Positions 1-8,968 of a stretch of 64,000 bases of DNA are shown piece by piece. The notes under the pieces are model-generated. The model was not told the DNA's origin. It did not search any database and saw nothing but the letters and a program-made list of their open reading frames with translations. Each line of letters starts with the position of its first letter. Within the stretch, counting starts at the first letter, position 1. Source of the DNA: Bradyrhizobium erythrophlei (GTDB taxonomy: Bacteria; Pseudomonadota; Alphaproteobacteria; Rhizobiales; Xanthobacteraceae); the NCBI RefSeq assembly GCF_900129425.1, contig NZ_LT670817.1, positions 7,153,501-7,217,500 of the forward strand. Direction: 5' to 3'. A program made the translations under genes and the position numbers.

Positions 1-2
1 TT

Positions 3-1337
<1,335 letters not shown>

Positions 1338-1375
1338 TCGCTTCAAGCCGCCGTCGAGCATTTTATCCAATGAAA

Positions 1376-1389
1376 TTGACCAACGTCAG
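1376..1389. promoter_or_regulatory. Near-match CRP/FNR-type box before the quinone oxidoreductase gene
   Basis: TTGACCAACGTCAG matches TTGA-N6-TCAA except at the last base. It ends 58 bp before the ATG at 1447, the same spacing as the exact boxes in this window, and so also favours that start codon. Confidence 0.45.
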
Positions 1390-1446
1390 CGCCGCGGCCG
1401 GCAACCACGTCCATGAAGCCGAACGTCTCACCGTGAGATCCATGTC

Positions 1447-2466
1447 ATGCTCGATCGCACCCGCAATCTTCTTAACCGCAGCCATCACGCGATGCACGTG
1501 CCCCGCACTATGTTCGCTGCCGCCATCGACCGCTTCGGTGGGCCCGAGGTGATCACCGCTCATGCTTTGCCGGTCCCGGAAGTCGATGCCGGCGAAGTCT
1601 TGATCGCCGTCGACACCGCCGGCGTCGGCCGATGGGACGCGGATGTCCGGGAAGGATTTTTTGCGTCCCGCAAGCCGCATTTTCCACTGGTTCTCGGCTA
1701 TGACGGCGCCGGCATCATCGCAAAAGTCGGCTCGCGGGTGCGGCGGCTGAAGGTCGGCGACGAAGTCTATTCCTACAATTGGGAGAATCCGAAAGGCGGC
1801 TTCTACGCCGAATATGTCGCGGTGCCCGCCGACAAGGTCGCGCCGATCCCCAAACGGCTGGATCTGCGCCATGCCGGCGCGATCCCGATCACGGGCTTGA
1901 CCGCGCTGCAGGGCATTGACGATGCGCTGGGTTTGAAAAAGGGCGAGACCATCATCATTCACGGCGCCTCGGGAGGCGTGGGGACGCTTGCGGTCCAATT
2001 CGCTAGGCTCCGCGGCGCCAAGGTGTTTGCGACCGCATCGGGCAAGGAAGGGCTAGAACTGGTGCGGGAAATGGGCGCACACAACGTTGTCGACGGCAAA
2101 CGCGTCGATATCGACGACCAGGCGCGCCGTTTTGCCCCTGACGGCGTCGACGCCGTGCTGGCGCTCGCCGGTGGCGATGCGCTGGAGAAATGCCTGAACG
2201 CGCTTCGGCCCGGCGGCCGGGTGGCGCACCCGAACGGCGTCGAGCCCGCGCCAAAAAAGCGGCGCGGCATGAAACTGATCCGCTACGATGGCATCTCAGG
2301 CGTTCGCGAATTCGAGCGCCTGAATGCGGCGGTCCAGGCCGCCAGGCTCAGGGTTCCAATCGCCGAATGTTATCCCCTCCCCCGGGCCTCCAAGGCGCAT
2401 GAGCGCATCGCCGAGGGTCATGTGGTCGGAAAAATCATCCTTGCTGTACATGATCGTAGTGCCTGA
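1447..2466 (+). CDS. Zinc-independent quinone-oxidoreductase-like alcohol dehydrogenase (MDR family)
   Basis: This is a medium-chain dehydrogenase/reductase of the NAD(P)H:quinone oxidoreductase kind, probably cytosolic. An N-terminal GroES-like domain is followed by a Rossmann fold with the nucleotide-binding stretch HGASGGVGTLAVQFA. The Cys/His ligands of zinc alcohol dehydrogenases are not evident. Three in-frame ATGs exist at 1447, 1492 and 1510. Homologous proteins usually begin near MFAAAIDRFGG (1510), but none of the three has a strong ribosome site. The regulatory box at 1376-1389 is best spaced for 1447, so the longest form is listed. The natural substrate is unknown. Confidence 0.85.
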   Translation: MLDRTRNLLNRSHHAMHVPRTMFAAAIDRFGGPEVITAHALPVPEVDAGEVLIAVDTAGVGRWDADVREGFFASRKPHFPLVLGYDGAGIIAKVGSRVRRLKVGDEVYSYNWENPKGGFYAEYVAVPADKVAPIPKRLDLRHAGAIPITGLTALQGIDDALGLKKGETIIIHGASGGVGTLAVQFARLRGAKVFATASGKEGLELVREMGAHNVVDGKRVDIDDQARRFAPDGVDAVLALAGGDALEKCLNALRPGGRVAHPNGVEPAPKKRRGMKLIRYDGISGVREFERLNAAVQAARLRVPIAECYPLPRASKAHERIAEGHVVGKIILAVHDRSA

Positions 2467-2525
2467 TCGCGAGTGATCCGCAATTGGCATATCCGATCGC
2501 GAGTGACCGAAGCGGGAAGACCGGG

Positions 2526-2747
2526 TCAAGCCGCTTGTCGAGATCGAAGCCGGCCAGAAGGTATCCGCTGGCGATCAGGCCCACGAATGTTTTGTGACAA
2601 TGTAGGCTGGCTGTCGTAGGGCCTCCGGCCGCAATTGTCCCGGAACATTTCCGCGAGGGCCAGGATAGCTCTTTTCCCGTCGTGAGACTGAGTTTCGGCA
2701 ATTTTCAGAATGGATTCATAGCATTCGTCCAGCAAACTCTCGGACAT
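2526..2747 (-). CDS. Small hypothetical protein, possibly a frameshifted remnant
   Basis: The product of about 73 residues starts MSESLLDECYESILKIAET and its first 40 residues are helical and gene-like. The rest (GRRPYDSQPTLSQ...) is low-complexity and Arg-rich, as if read in the wrong frame. A different minus-strand frame over 2435-2650 gives a more protein-like continuation (FVGLIASGYLLAGFDLDKRLD). A usable ribosome site (AGGG, 8 nt upstream) precedes the ATG at 2747. It may be an intact small gene or a broken longer one. The rest of 2467-3094 shows no other convincing gene. Confidence 0.35.
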   Translation of the reverse strand: MSESLLDECYESILKIAETQSHDGKRAILALAEMFRDNCGRRPYDSQPTLSQNIRGPDRQRIPSGRLRSRQAA

Positions 2748-2981
2748 CCGGGCCATCCCTACGCGCTACGTCGCCGCCACTTGGGTATGAAGCTTGGCGA
2801 TGCCATTGGTTCCCAATATTTTTGCCGGTGGCGCTGCAAAAATCATACTGGCCATCTGTGGACCCGGTCCGACTGAAAAATTGTGTTCGGACGGAACCGC
2901 ATTAGATCACTATTTGACTTTCGGGACGCGGCAGAAATCCTCGGATCGCTTGGCCCATCAGGGGCCTGGACCGAAGCGTTG

Positions 2982-2995
2982 TTGACGGGCGTCAA
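2982..2995. promoter_or_regulatory. Exact CRP/FNR-type box upstream of HdeD gene
   Basis: TTGACGGGCGTCAA is a palindrome with 6-bp arms (TTGACG/CGTCAA) and an exact TTGA-N6-TCAA match. It ends 100 bp before the ATG of the HdeD-family gene. A FixK/FNR-type activator is the likely binder; this is inferred from the motif. Confidence 0.65.
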
Positions 2996-3094
2996 CGCAC
3001 CAAATTGTAGCGCTGCATTAAGTACAACTCACCGCAAACGAGCGGATTAGAGATTTCATCAAGCCGGCAACCCGGTTGCGGTTGGGAGCATGCC

Positions 3095-3715
3095 ATGGCC
3101 AGCACCACATTCAATCCCGCCTCTGACGTTCGATCAAATCCGGCGGCACAGACGCTCGTTCAAAACTGGTGGCTATTCGCGCTGCGAGGCGTTCTCGGCA
3201 TCATCTTCGGATGCATCGCGCTGATCTTTCCCGGCCCGACAATACTGTCGTTGGTGATCTTCTTCTCGGCCTATATGCTGGTCGATGGCGTCTTCGCAAT
3301 TATCTCGGCTGTGCGGGCGATCCGCCGCAAGCAGGACCGCTGGGGATTGCTGATATTCGAAGGTCTGCTCAATATCGTCGTGGGCATCGCCGCTTTTCTC
3401 TGGCCGGGCCTTACCGTTGTTGTGTTCGTCTGGCTGATTGCTGCATGGGCGATTGTCTCGGGTGGACTGATGACGGCCGCTGGCTTCCAGTTGAACATCG
3501 ATCATGGCCGGTGGTGGCTGGTTCTGAGTGGGCTGCTGTCTCTTGCGTATGGCGTTCTCCTTATCATCATGCCGTTGATCGGCGCGATTGTGCTCACCTG
3601 GTGGCTGGGAGCCTACGCCCTCGTTTTCGGCGTCGCGCTGGTGGTGTTCTCGTTCAAGCTTCGGTCGCGACGGCATGAACTGAGCAGCCCGACCGCGGTC
3701 GGAATGGCCGCTTGA
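3095..3715 (+). CDS. HdeD family (DUF308) membrane stress protein
   Basis: The 206-residue product is an inner-membrane protein of the HdeD/DUF308 family, linked in enterobacteria to acid resistance and found in heat-resistance islands. Six hydrophobic segments are visible, arranged as three pairs, beginning at WWLFALRGVLGIIFG around residue 26. The N-terminus and the Arg-rich C-terminus are cytoplasmic by the positive-inside rule. A weak ribosome site (GGGAG) lies before the ATG. An exact anaerobox upstream suggests induction by a CRP/FNR-type regulator. A strong hairpin follows the stop codon. The biochemical role of HdeD is not settled. Confidence 0.9.
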   Translation: MASTTFNPASDVRSNPAAQTLVQNWWLFALRGVLGIIFGCIALIFPGPTILSLVIFFSAYMLVDGVFAIISAVRAIRRKQDRWGLLIFEGLLNIVVGIAAFLWPGLTVVVFVWLIAAWAIVSGGLMTAAGFQLNIDHGRWWLVLSGLLSLAYGVLLIIMPLIGAIVLTWWLGAYALVFGVALVVFSFKLRSRRHELSSPTAVGMAA

Positions 3716-3720
3716 AGTCG

Positions 3721-3942
3721 ATGACGTCCAGGGCATCGCATCATCGAAGTCAAAAAGGCCGGGCCAATGCCCGGCCTTTGCAAGACAGTGAAACGATCGC
3801 AAGCACCGACGACGAAATCCTCGAAAGCCTGATCGATACCTTTCCAGCGAGCGACCCGCCAGCCTGGGTTGCGCTGGCCCGTGTCGGCATTCCCAAACGA
3901 AAACCGACATCGCGGCGGGCTCGAAAACCACGACATCTATGA
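3721..3942 (+). CDS. Small conserved hypothetical protein with FPASDPPAW motif
   Basis: The product of about 73 residues carries the segment DDEILESLIDTFPASDPPAW, a pattern often seen in small rhizobial proteins of unknown function, followed by an Arg/Lys-rich tail. The ATG at 3721 is used here; a TTG at 3712 overlaps the stop of the HdeD gene. The first third of the frame contains a perfect 11-bp hairpin (3754-3779) that looks like a terminator, so either the gene depends on read-through or the start region is misjudged. The function is unknown. Confidence 0.5.
   Translation: MTSRASHHRSQKGRANARPLQDSETIASTDDEILESLIDTFPASDPPAWVALARVGIPKRKPTSRRARKPRHL
3754..3779 (+). terminator. Terminator-like hairpin after HdeD gene
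   Basis: AAAGGCCGGGC (3754-3764) pairs perfectly with GCCCGGCCTTT (3769-3779) around a four-base loop. The hairpin lies 38 bp after the HdeD stop codon. The short T run is weak, and the hairpin falls inside a small ORF. Confidence 0.55.
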
Positions 3943-4108
3943 TCGAACAAGCATTACATGGTCACCTTCAAATTGTGCCTTCGGCAGTAGCCGATTCTTG
4001 GCGCGAACACCCCGTCGCCATGCGACGAAAGCCAGTTTGGCGTTGCCAACACCGCAAGATAGGTATCCAATTCGTCCGGGCAGCGCCAGCTAGTTCGGGG
4101 CGCAAGCA

Positions 4109-5818
4109 ATGCCGTGGACAGAGCCGCCTGCAAACTCCAACGAGTTGCGACGTTGCATTCGCGATCTGGTCGCGCTCTCAGCGCTCCCGGCCGGATGGCA
4201 GAATTATGACATGCGCCAGATCGGCGGCAGCTTCGTCGCTGCACTGATGTCGATACTGGACGCCGATTTCGTTTTCATAGCACTTCCCGGCGAGGGCAAT
4301 CAGCTGATCAGCGAACTGGCCCGCAACAAGCTGACGCCCGAAAGCCTTAAACATGTGCGCATGATGCTGCAGCGGAAAAGCGCGCTGCTCGGCAGCGGAC
4401 AGGAATTTGTCTTTGGCCACGCATCCGGCGGCGGCCTGCACGTGGCGACCGCCCCAATCGGGTTCGGTGGCGATGCCACACTTGCCGCAGGCTGTTTTCG
4501 CGACACCTTTCCAACCAGAACGGAAAAGCTGCTGCTGAATACCGGGGCCAATCAGGTGGCGATCGCCTTTCGGCAGTGGCTGGGAGACGCCGAGAAACGA
4601 AGGTTCACGGCGATCGTGCAGCGGACAACCGATTTCATTGGCATCGCGTCCCTCAACGGTCAGATTCAATATATTAATCCGGCAGGTCTTGAGCTGGTGG
4701 GACTTGACGCCCTCGACCACGCCTTGCGGCTTCACGTGCTCGATTTCGTTTCGCCGCAGGACCGTACCACGGTTAAGCGCGAGATCTGGCCGCTGGTGCT
4801 TCGCACCGGGCGGTGGAAGGGAGAGTTCGAACTCAGGCATTTTGGATCTGGAATGCCAATCCCCTTCCTGGTCGATTGCTTCAGGATCGACGATCCGCGC
4901 ACCGGACAGCCGATGAACGTTTCAACCGTGAGCCGCGATCTCAGCGAACAGAAGAACTCGGAAGCCGCGTTGCGTAACTTGAACGAGAGCCTGGAACGCC
5001 GTGTTACAGATCGAACATTTGAATTGGCACACGCCAACGAAGGACTCGTCGCGGAGAGGCTTGAACGCTCGCAAGCCAATTTGCGCTTTCATAAATTGCA
5101 GAATGAACTGTCGCGGGCAGCCCGTCTCACGGCCGCCAGTCAGATGGCCGCCGCCCTTGCGCACGAAATAAGCCAACCGCTTACGGCGGTCGTCAATTCA
5201 GTCAATGCGGCCAAGCGGCTGCTTGCACGCGGGGGGCCGGCCAATTCCCTGACCGCGCAGGAAGTCACCGACGAGGCCGCCGGGCAGGCGTTGCGGGCCA
5301 GCGAAATCGTCCGCAGCCTCCGCCAATTGGTCAGCACGGGCGAGACGGAAAAGCGACCGGAGGCGCTTGCTTCGTTGATCGAGGAAGCCGGTGCCCTCGT
5401 ATTGAGTGGCATCGCTCCGCAGGAGGTCCATCTGGGGTTTGAACTCGATGACGGCGCCCGGATTGTACTGGTGAACCGCGTTCAGATCCAGCAAGTGATC
5501 ATCAACCTGATCCGCAATGCGTTTGAGGCGATGGCCGATCAAGAACCGCGGCGAGTCACCCTGTCGACCAAGGCTCTCGATGACGACATGATCGAGATCG
5601 CCATCGCCGATATTGGACCTGGAATTCCCGGCGCTATTGCCGGCCGGTTGTTTGAGCCATTCGTCTCGAGCAAACACGATGGCATGGGGTTGGGACTGTC
5701 GATGTCGCGTTCGATTATCGAGGCGCACCGCGGCCAATTGACGGCGGAGCCGAATCCCGGGGGTGGAACCATTTTTCGCTTTACCCTTCCGTCCGGCGGA
5801 GCGGCAAATGGCGACTGA
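4109..5818 (+). CDS. FixL-like sensor histidine kinase with GAF and PAS domains
   Basis: This 569-residue kinase has no clear membrane segment and is probably cytoplasmic. A GAF-like region spans about residues 45-155, a PAS region about 165-290, and a short coiled coil follows. The phosphoacceptor motif is LAHEISQPL with His352. The HATPase domain shows the N box (NLIRNAFEAM), the G1 box (DIGPGIPG) and the G2 region (GMGLGLSMS). The H-box and the overlapping NarL-type partner resemble FixL/FixJ, but no obvious haem-binding His is seen in the PAS domain, so the signal (oxygen, redox or other) is not shown. Its stop codon lies inside the response-regulator gene, which indicates translational coupling. 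Confidence 0.9.
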   Translation: MPWTEPPANSNELRRCIRDLVALSALPAGWQNYDMRQIGGSFVAALMSILDADFVFIALPGEGNQLISELARNKLTPESLKHVRMMLQRKSALLGSGQEFVFGHASGGGLHVATAPIGFGGDATLAAGCFRDTFPTRTEKLLLNTGANQVAIAFRQWLGDAEKRRFTAIVQRTTDFIGIASLNGQIQYINPAGLELVGLDALDHALRLHVLDFVSPQDRTTVKREIWPLVLRTGRWKGEFELRHFGSGMPIPFLVDCFRIDDPRTGQPMNVSTVSRDLSEQKNSEAALRNLNESLERRVTDRTFELAHANEGLVAERLERSQANLRFHKLQNELSRAARLTAASQMAAALAHEISQPLTAVVNSVNAAKRLLARGGPANSLTAQEVTDEAAGQALRASEIVRSLRQLVSTGETEKRPEALASLIEEAGALVLSGIAPQEVHLGFELDDGARIVLVNRVQIQQVIINLIRNAFEAMADQEPRRVTLSTKALDDDMIEIAIADIGPGIPGAIAGRLFEPFVSSKHDGMGLGLSMSRSIIEAHRGQLTAEPNPGGGTIFRFTLPSGGAANGD

Positions 5819-6440
5819 ACGAACCGTCTACGTTCTGGATGACGACGACGCCGTGCTTCGGTCGCTGAAACGTTTGCTGAGTTCGGCGAACTTCGAGCCG
5901 GTCACGTTCGACCGTCCGGACGCGTTTCTGGCGGCAGCCAGGACGTTCAAGACCGGATGCGTCCTGCTGGATGTCTGCTTACCTGGCGTGAGCGGGCTGG
6001 ATGTCCAGACCCAACTGCTCCAGATGAGAAGCGACATCGCAGTCATTGTGGTGACCGGCCAGGGAGATGTTCAAACCGCTGTTCGCGCGATGAAGGCGGG
6101 CGCAAGCGATTTCCTGGAAAAACCATACAGCGATCATGCGCTGCTCGGATCGATCGAGGCGGCGTTCAGCAGAGAAACCCACTTCGATCGCGACCGCGAA
6201 ATCGGCGACGCCGTCCGGCGGATCGCAACCCTCAGTCCACGCGAGCGAGAAGTTCTTGACCAACTGGTGTCCGGCCGCCCCAACAAGTTGATCGCGTACC
6301 ATCTCGGGATCAGCGTGCGCACGGTCGAGGTCCACCGGGCGCGCATGATGGAGCGGCTTGGCGTGCGGCAGCTCGCCGAGGCTATCCGCGTCGGTGTGCT
6401 GGCGAGGCTGAACGTCTCCGCAGCCGGCGACAAACGATAG
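5808..6440 (+). CDS. FixJ-like response regulator (receiver plus LuxR-type HTH)
   Basis: The 210-residue regulator is the likely partner of the kinase encoded just before it; the ATG at 5808 lies 8 bases before the end of the kinase stop codon. The receiver domain has the acidic pocket DDDD at residues 11-14, phosphoacceptor Asp55 (LLDVCLPG), a Thr in VVTGQG and Lys in LEKPY. The LuxR/NarL-type HTH follows (LSPREREVLDQL...ISVRTVEVHRARMMERL). The ATG at 5808 has a GGCGGAG ribosome site and a typical MATERTVYVLDD start; a longer frame from 5763 is less likely. A probable target is the FixK-like gene downstream, which has a TTACGTA-repeat site in its promoter. Confidence 0.92.
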   Translation: MATERTVYVLDDDDAVLRSLKRLLSSANFEPVTFDRPDAFLAAARTFKTGCVLLDVCLPGVSGLDVQTQLLQMRSDIAVIVVTGQGDVQTAVRAMKAGASDFLEKPYSDHALLGSIEAAFSRETHFDRDREIGDAVRRIATLSPREREVLDQLVSGRPNKLIAYHLGISVRTVEVHRARMMERLGVRQLAEAIRVGVLARLNVSAAGDKR

Positions 6441-6475
6441 AGCCGCAACAGAGGCTCGATCCCGCCACGATCGGC

Positions 6476-7159
6476 TCATGCCACCATTGCGGGTTCGGCG
6501 AAACGGTCTTCCAAGGCGCCCCGGTTCAAAATCTTGACCGTTCGCTTGCCTGCCAAGGCAATAACGCCGCGATGCTGCAAATCGGTAATGGACCGGCACA
6601 CGGTCTCGACCGAGACGGCCAGATAATCGGCGATGTCATAGCGGGACACCGGCAGTTCCACTTGCCCCCTCTTTTCGGACCCGCGTCCATCGAGCGAAAG
6701 CAGAAAAGAGCCAACCTTCTCGAGCGCGGTGATGCCGCCGAGGATCTGGAGCTGATCCTGGGAACGCGTGAGAGACTGAAACGCCACCTCGCGGAGCTCG
6801 CGCGCGAACAGCGGGTCGCGTTCTGCCAACTGTTCGACCCGTGTGCCGGGATAGCTTGCAAGCACGGTCTCCTCGACTACCGCTTCGATCGTCCCGTCCC
6901 TCTTGCTGTCGGAGACGAAGAAGTCCTGCGGCAGCATCAGATCGACGATCTGTCGCCGGCCGTCGGAACGGATTGTGCAGCGCCGGACCGCGCCAACAAT
7001 AACACAATACCAGTGGCCCGCAGGCCCCGGGCTATTGGGAATTTCCTGACCGCGATGGCAGTGCATAATCGCAGCAACTGGATCGAGGCGCTTCAGCCCA
7101 TGGGGCTGCGCCGAAAGTATCCGCCGATAGTAATCTGCTGCATGGCTTCTCGCTTTCAT
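6476..7159 (-). CDS. FixK-like CRP/FNR family transcription regulator
   Basis: The 227-residue regulator has a cyclic-nucleotide-binding-like beta barrel (about residues 28-120), a dimer helix and a C-terminal winged HTH (YDIADYLAVSVETVCRSI). The N-terminal Cys cluster that holds the Fe-S centre of FNR is absent, as in FixK proteins. A Cys at residue 188 sits in the recognition helix; B. diazoefficiens FixK2 has a redox-sensitive Cys183 in a similar place, so redox control is possible. The gene converges with the FixJ-like gene. Its promoter carries the TTACGTA direct repeat at 7268-7285. It is the best candidate to bind the TTGA-N6-TCAA boxes of this window. Confidence 0.88.
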   Translation of the reverse strand: MKARSHAADYYRRILSAQPHGLKRLDPVAAIMHCHRGQEIPNSPGPAGHWYCVIVGAVRRCTIRSDGRRQIVDLMLPQDFFVSDSKRDGTIEAVVEETVLASYPGTRVEQLAERDPLFARELREVAFQSLTRSQDQLQILGGITALEKVGSFLLSLDGRGSEKRGQVELPVSRYDIADYLAVSVETVCRSITDLQHRGVIALAGKRTVKILNRGALEDRFAEPAMVA

Positions 7160-7267
7160 GACCGCATCCTTTTGTCTCGAGAATTACCTCAGGTGCAGAG
7201 GAAGGCACCGTTGCTCGGGACGGACCGTCGCCCATCGCTGACGATCAGGCAATTTGGCGAATCTGCG

Positions 7268-7285
7268 TACCGTAAAACTACGTAA
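7268..7285 (-). promoter_or_regulatory. Possible FixJ-type binding site upstream of FixK-like gene
   Basis: On the minus strand the sequence reads TTACGTAGTTTTACGGTA, two TTACG(G)TA half-sites spaced 10 bp apart, about 110 bp before the ATG at 7159. Rhizobial FixJ sites are known to contain GTA(A/C)GTA-type cores. Assignment to the neighbouring FixJ-like regulator is inference. The same layout recurs at 25551-25568. Confidence 0.5.
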
Positions 7286-7508
7286 CCCGGCCGCGGGAAC
7301 AGGGCCGCGGACAACAAACACTCGCGGGCGAACGTTGCAATGCTCGAAATTGATTGCAATCGACGGCGTCACCGCATGGGGCGCCTATTGGCATGTCGAC
7401 CGCCAATCTCGCGCGCGGTAAAAACATGCCTTGCTGGGCGGGCGCCGGCGCATAACAGAGTTGCAAAAGGACCGCGGTCGGCGCGACGATTCAAAAAGCT
7501 TCCTCGAA

Positions 7509-7522
7509 TTGACAATGGTCAG
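7509..7522. promoter_or_regulatory. Near-match CRP/FNR-type box upstream of PRC-barrel gene
   Basis: TTGACAATGGTCAG differs from TTGA-N6-TCAA at the last base and ends 59 bp before the ATG at 7581, the spacing typical of the exact boxes. Confidence 0.45.
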
Positions 7523-7580
7523 TGCTGGCTCGGGGTCTGGGGATTACCCCCTGACCATGCTTAAACCTCAGGAGAGAACC

Positions 7581-8063
7581 ATGGCTGCCTTCACTGGATT
7601 CCGAACGTCTCTGAAATCCGGCATTGATGCTTCGGCTTTACCGGGTCCATCCCGCGTCGCTCCTGCGGCACGACCGCGTTCTTCGGGCTGGATGATCTGG
7701 ACCGCGCTCGCGGTCACCCTTGCCGCAGGCCCCGCGCTGCCGCAAGCCGGGGTGCAGCTCGTCAAGGTGGATCTTTCGGTCGTCGCGAAAGGCTATCGGA
7801 TGAGCAAGCTGATCGGCAGCAGCGTCATCAACGACAAGAACGAGAAGATCGGGACTGTCGATGATGTGATCGCGGACAAGGACAAGAAGCAGCTGAGTTT
7901 CGCAGTGTTGCAGGTCGGCGGCTTCCTCGGCGTGGGCGGGCATCTTGTGGCAGTGCCGTATGAAAGCTTAGTCATTGACGATACCGGCCAGAAGATCACC
8001 CTTCCCGGCGCGTCGAAGGACGAACTGAAGAAGTTGTCTCAATTCAACTATCCGGCGTCGTGA
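7581..8063 (+). CDS. Exported or membrane-anchored PRC-barrel domain protein
   Basis: The product has 160 residues. A hydrophobic segment (WMIWTALAVTLAAGPALP, about residues 37-54) looks like a late signal peptide or membrane anchor. The C-terminal half is a PRC-barrel domain (SKLIGSSVINDKNEKIGTVDDV ... VGGHLVAVPYESL), a fold found in RimM, photosynthetic reaction centre H subunits and many small envelope proteins. The ATG at 7581 is chosen because AGGAGAG lies just upstream; the open frame reaches back to 7431. The stop codon is followed within 25 bases by the next gene, so the two are probably co-transcribed. The role is unknown; membership of the stress block suggests an envelope stress function. 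Confidence 0.8.
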   Translation: MAAFTGFRTSLKSGIDASALPGPSRVAPAARPRSSGWMIWTALAVTLAAGPALPQAGVQLVKVDLSVVAKGYRMSKLIGSSVINDKNEKIGTVDDVIADKDKKQLSFAVLQVGGFLGVGGHLVAVPYESLVIDDTGQKITLPGASKDELKKLSQFNYPAS

Positions 8064-8086
8064 AGCCGCTACCTGGGGAAACCCAG

Positions 8087-8740
8087 ATGCTCGGGTCGTC
8101 AGAAGATATCCTTGATCGGATGCGCACGCGCGAGGTGACGGGCGTCTTCCATTCGCGGAAGGCGCTCATCGACGCCGCAGAGGAGCTGCTTGTTGCGGGA
8201 ATCGACCGCGCGGATATCGACGTCAGTGCCTCGGTCGACGAGCTGGACCGGCGCTTGAATTACCAGTCAATTCCTGCGGCGGATCTCGCCGATATGCCCA
8301 TCACCCCTCGGCAATCCTTCATGGGCATCGACGACGTGCTAAGCGCCGAGGCCGTCGCTGGCAGCATCGCCGGATGCATCGCTGCTATAGCCGTTGCAGC
8401 CATCCTTGTCGCGCGCGGCACAGAGCCTCTCTACGTCGGCATCTTTTCGATACTGAGCGGGCTTACCGTAGGCGGCATAGCGGTGACCCGAGTACGTCGG
8501 CGGCTATATCGAGAGCGCACGCTCGGATTGGAAAAGCAGTCTGAATGGCAGGGCTTGCTTATCTGGGTGCGAGTCCGATCGCCGGAGAAAGAAGCCGAAG
8601 CCCAGGAAATTCTGGCGCGGCATGGCGCCGAAGCCGTCCACGTTCACGAAATCGAACTGGCGAAAACGCCGAAGGATCTTCCGCTCCATTCGCTGCGAGT
8701 CGATCCCTGGCTGGGTGACGAACCACTTGGAAGGCCATAG
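8087..8740 (+). CDS. Membrane protein of unknown function (general-stress-like)
   Basis: The 217-residue protein has a soluble N-terminal half with TGVFHSRKALIDAAEELLVAG, resembling the start of general-stress-protein or DUF1269-like domains. Two adjacent hydrophobic segments follow (about residues 94-135), then a basic loop and a soluble C-terminal domain (GLLIWVRVRSPEKEAEAQEIL) that could be ferredoxin-like. The ATG at 8087 has GGGGAAA upstream. A GTG at 8060 overlaps the previous stop codon and is an alternative start. It forms an operon with the PRC-barrel gene. No specific function can be given. Confidence 0.75.
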   Translation: MLGSSEDILDRMRTREVTGVFHSRKALIDAAEELLVAGIDRADIDVSASVDELDRRLNYQSIPAADLADMPITPRQSFMGIDDVLSAEAVAGSIAGCIAAIAVAAILVARGTEPLYVGIFSILSGLTVGGIAVTRVRRRLYRERTLGLEKQSEWQGLLIWVRVRSPEKEAEAQEILARHGAEAVHVHEIELAKTPKDLPLHSLRVDPWLGDEPLGRP

Positions 8741-8862
8741 CCCCGCTCACGCTGATCCGAGGTTGCCGGCCGGCGGCCTTGATCGGAGGACTCGTCGACG
8801 TTCCCAGCAACCGTTGTCATGGCGAAGCCCTCCCCCCGCGAACGATAAACCTGGAGCAGAAG

Positions 8863-8876
8863 TTGATGGTCGTCAT
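8863..8876. promoter_or_regulatory. Near-match CRP/FNR-type box upstream of BON-protein gene
   Basis: TTGATGGTCGTCAT matches TTGA-N6-TCA and differs at the last base. It ends 93 bp before the BON-protein ATG. Confidence 0.35.
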
Positions 8877-8968
8877 GGCTGCGCCGGTCACCTCAAATAA
8901 ATTGCCTGCGATCGGCGGCGTGATCAGCCGAGCCGAGTAATCCCCTTAGTACAGACGAGGAGCCAGTC

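Larger units (their letters stand above)
7160..7580. other. Divergent promoter region between FixK-like and PRC-barrel genes
   Basis: This 421-bp stretch has no convincing gene. It holds the TTACGTA-repeat site facing the FixK-like gene and a near-match anaerobox facing the PRC-barrel gene, plus a partial palindrome TTGATTGCAATCGA at 7350-7363. Confidence 0.6.

Noticed and set aside
3939..4247. Plus-strand ORF overlapping the start of the FixL-like kinase
   Set aside because: No ribosome site, skewed composition, and it overlaps the supported kinase.
7350..7363. TTGATTGCAATCGA as an anaerobox
   Set aside because: The right arm has a mismatch in the core (TCGA) and no gene start lies at the usual distance.
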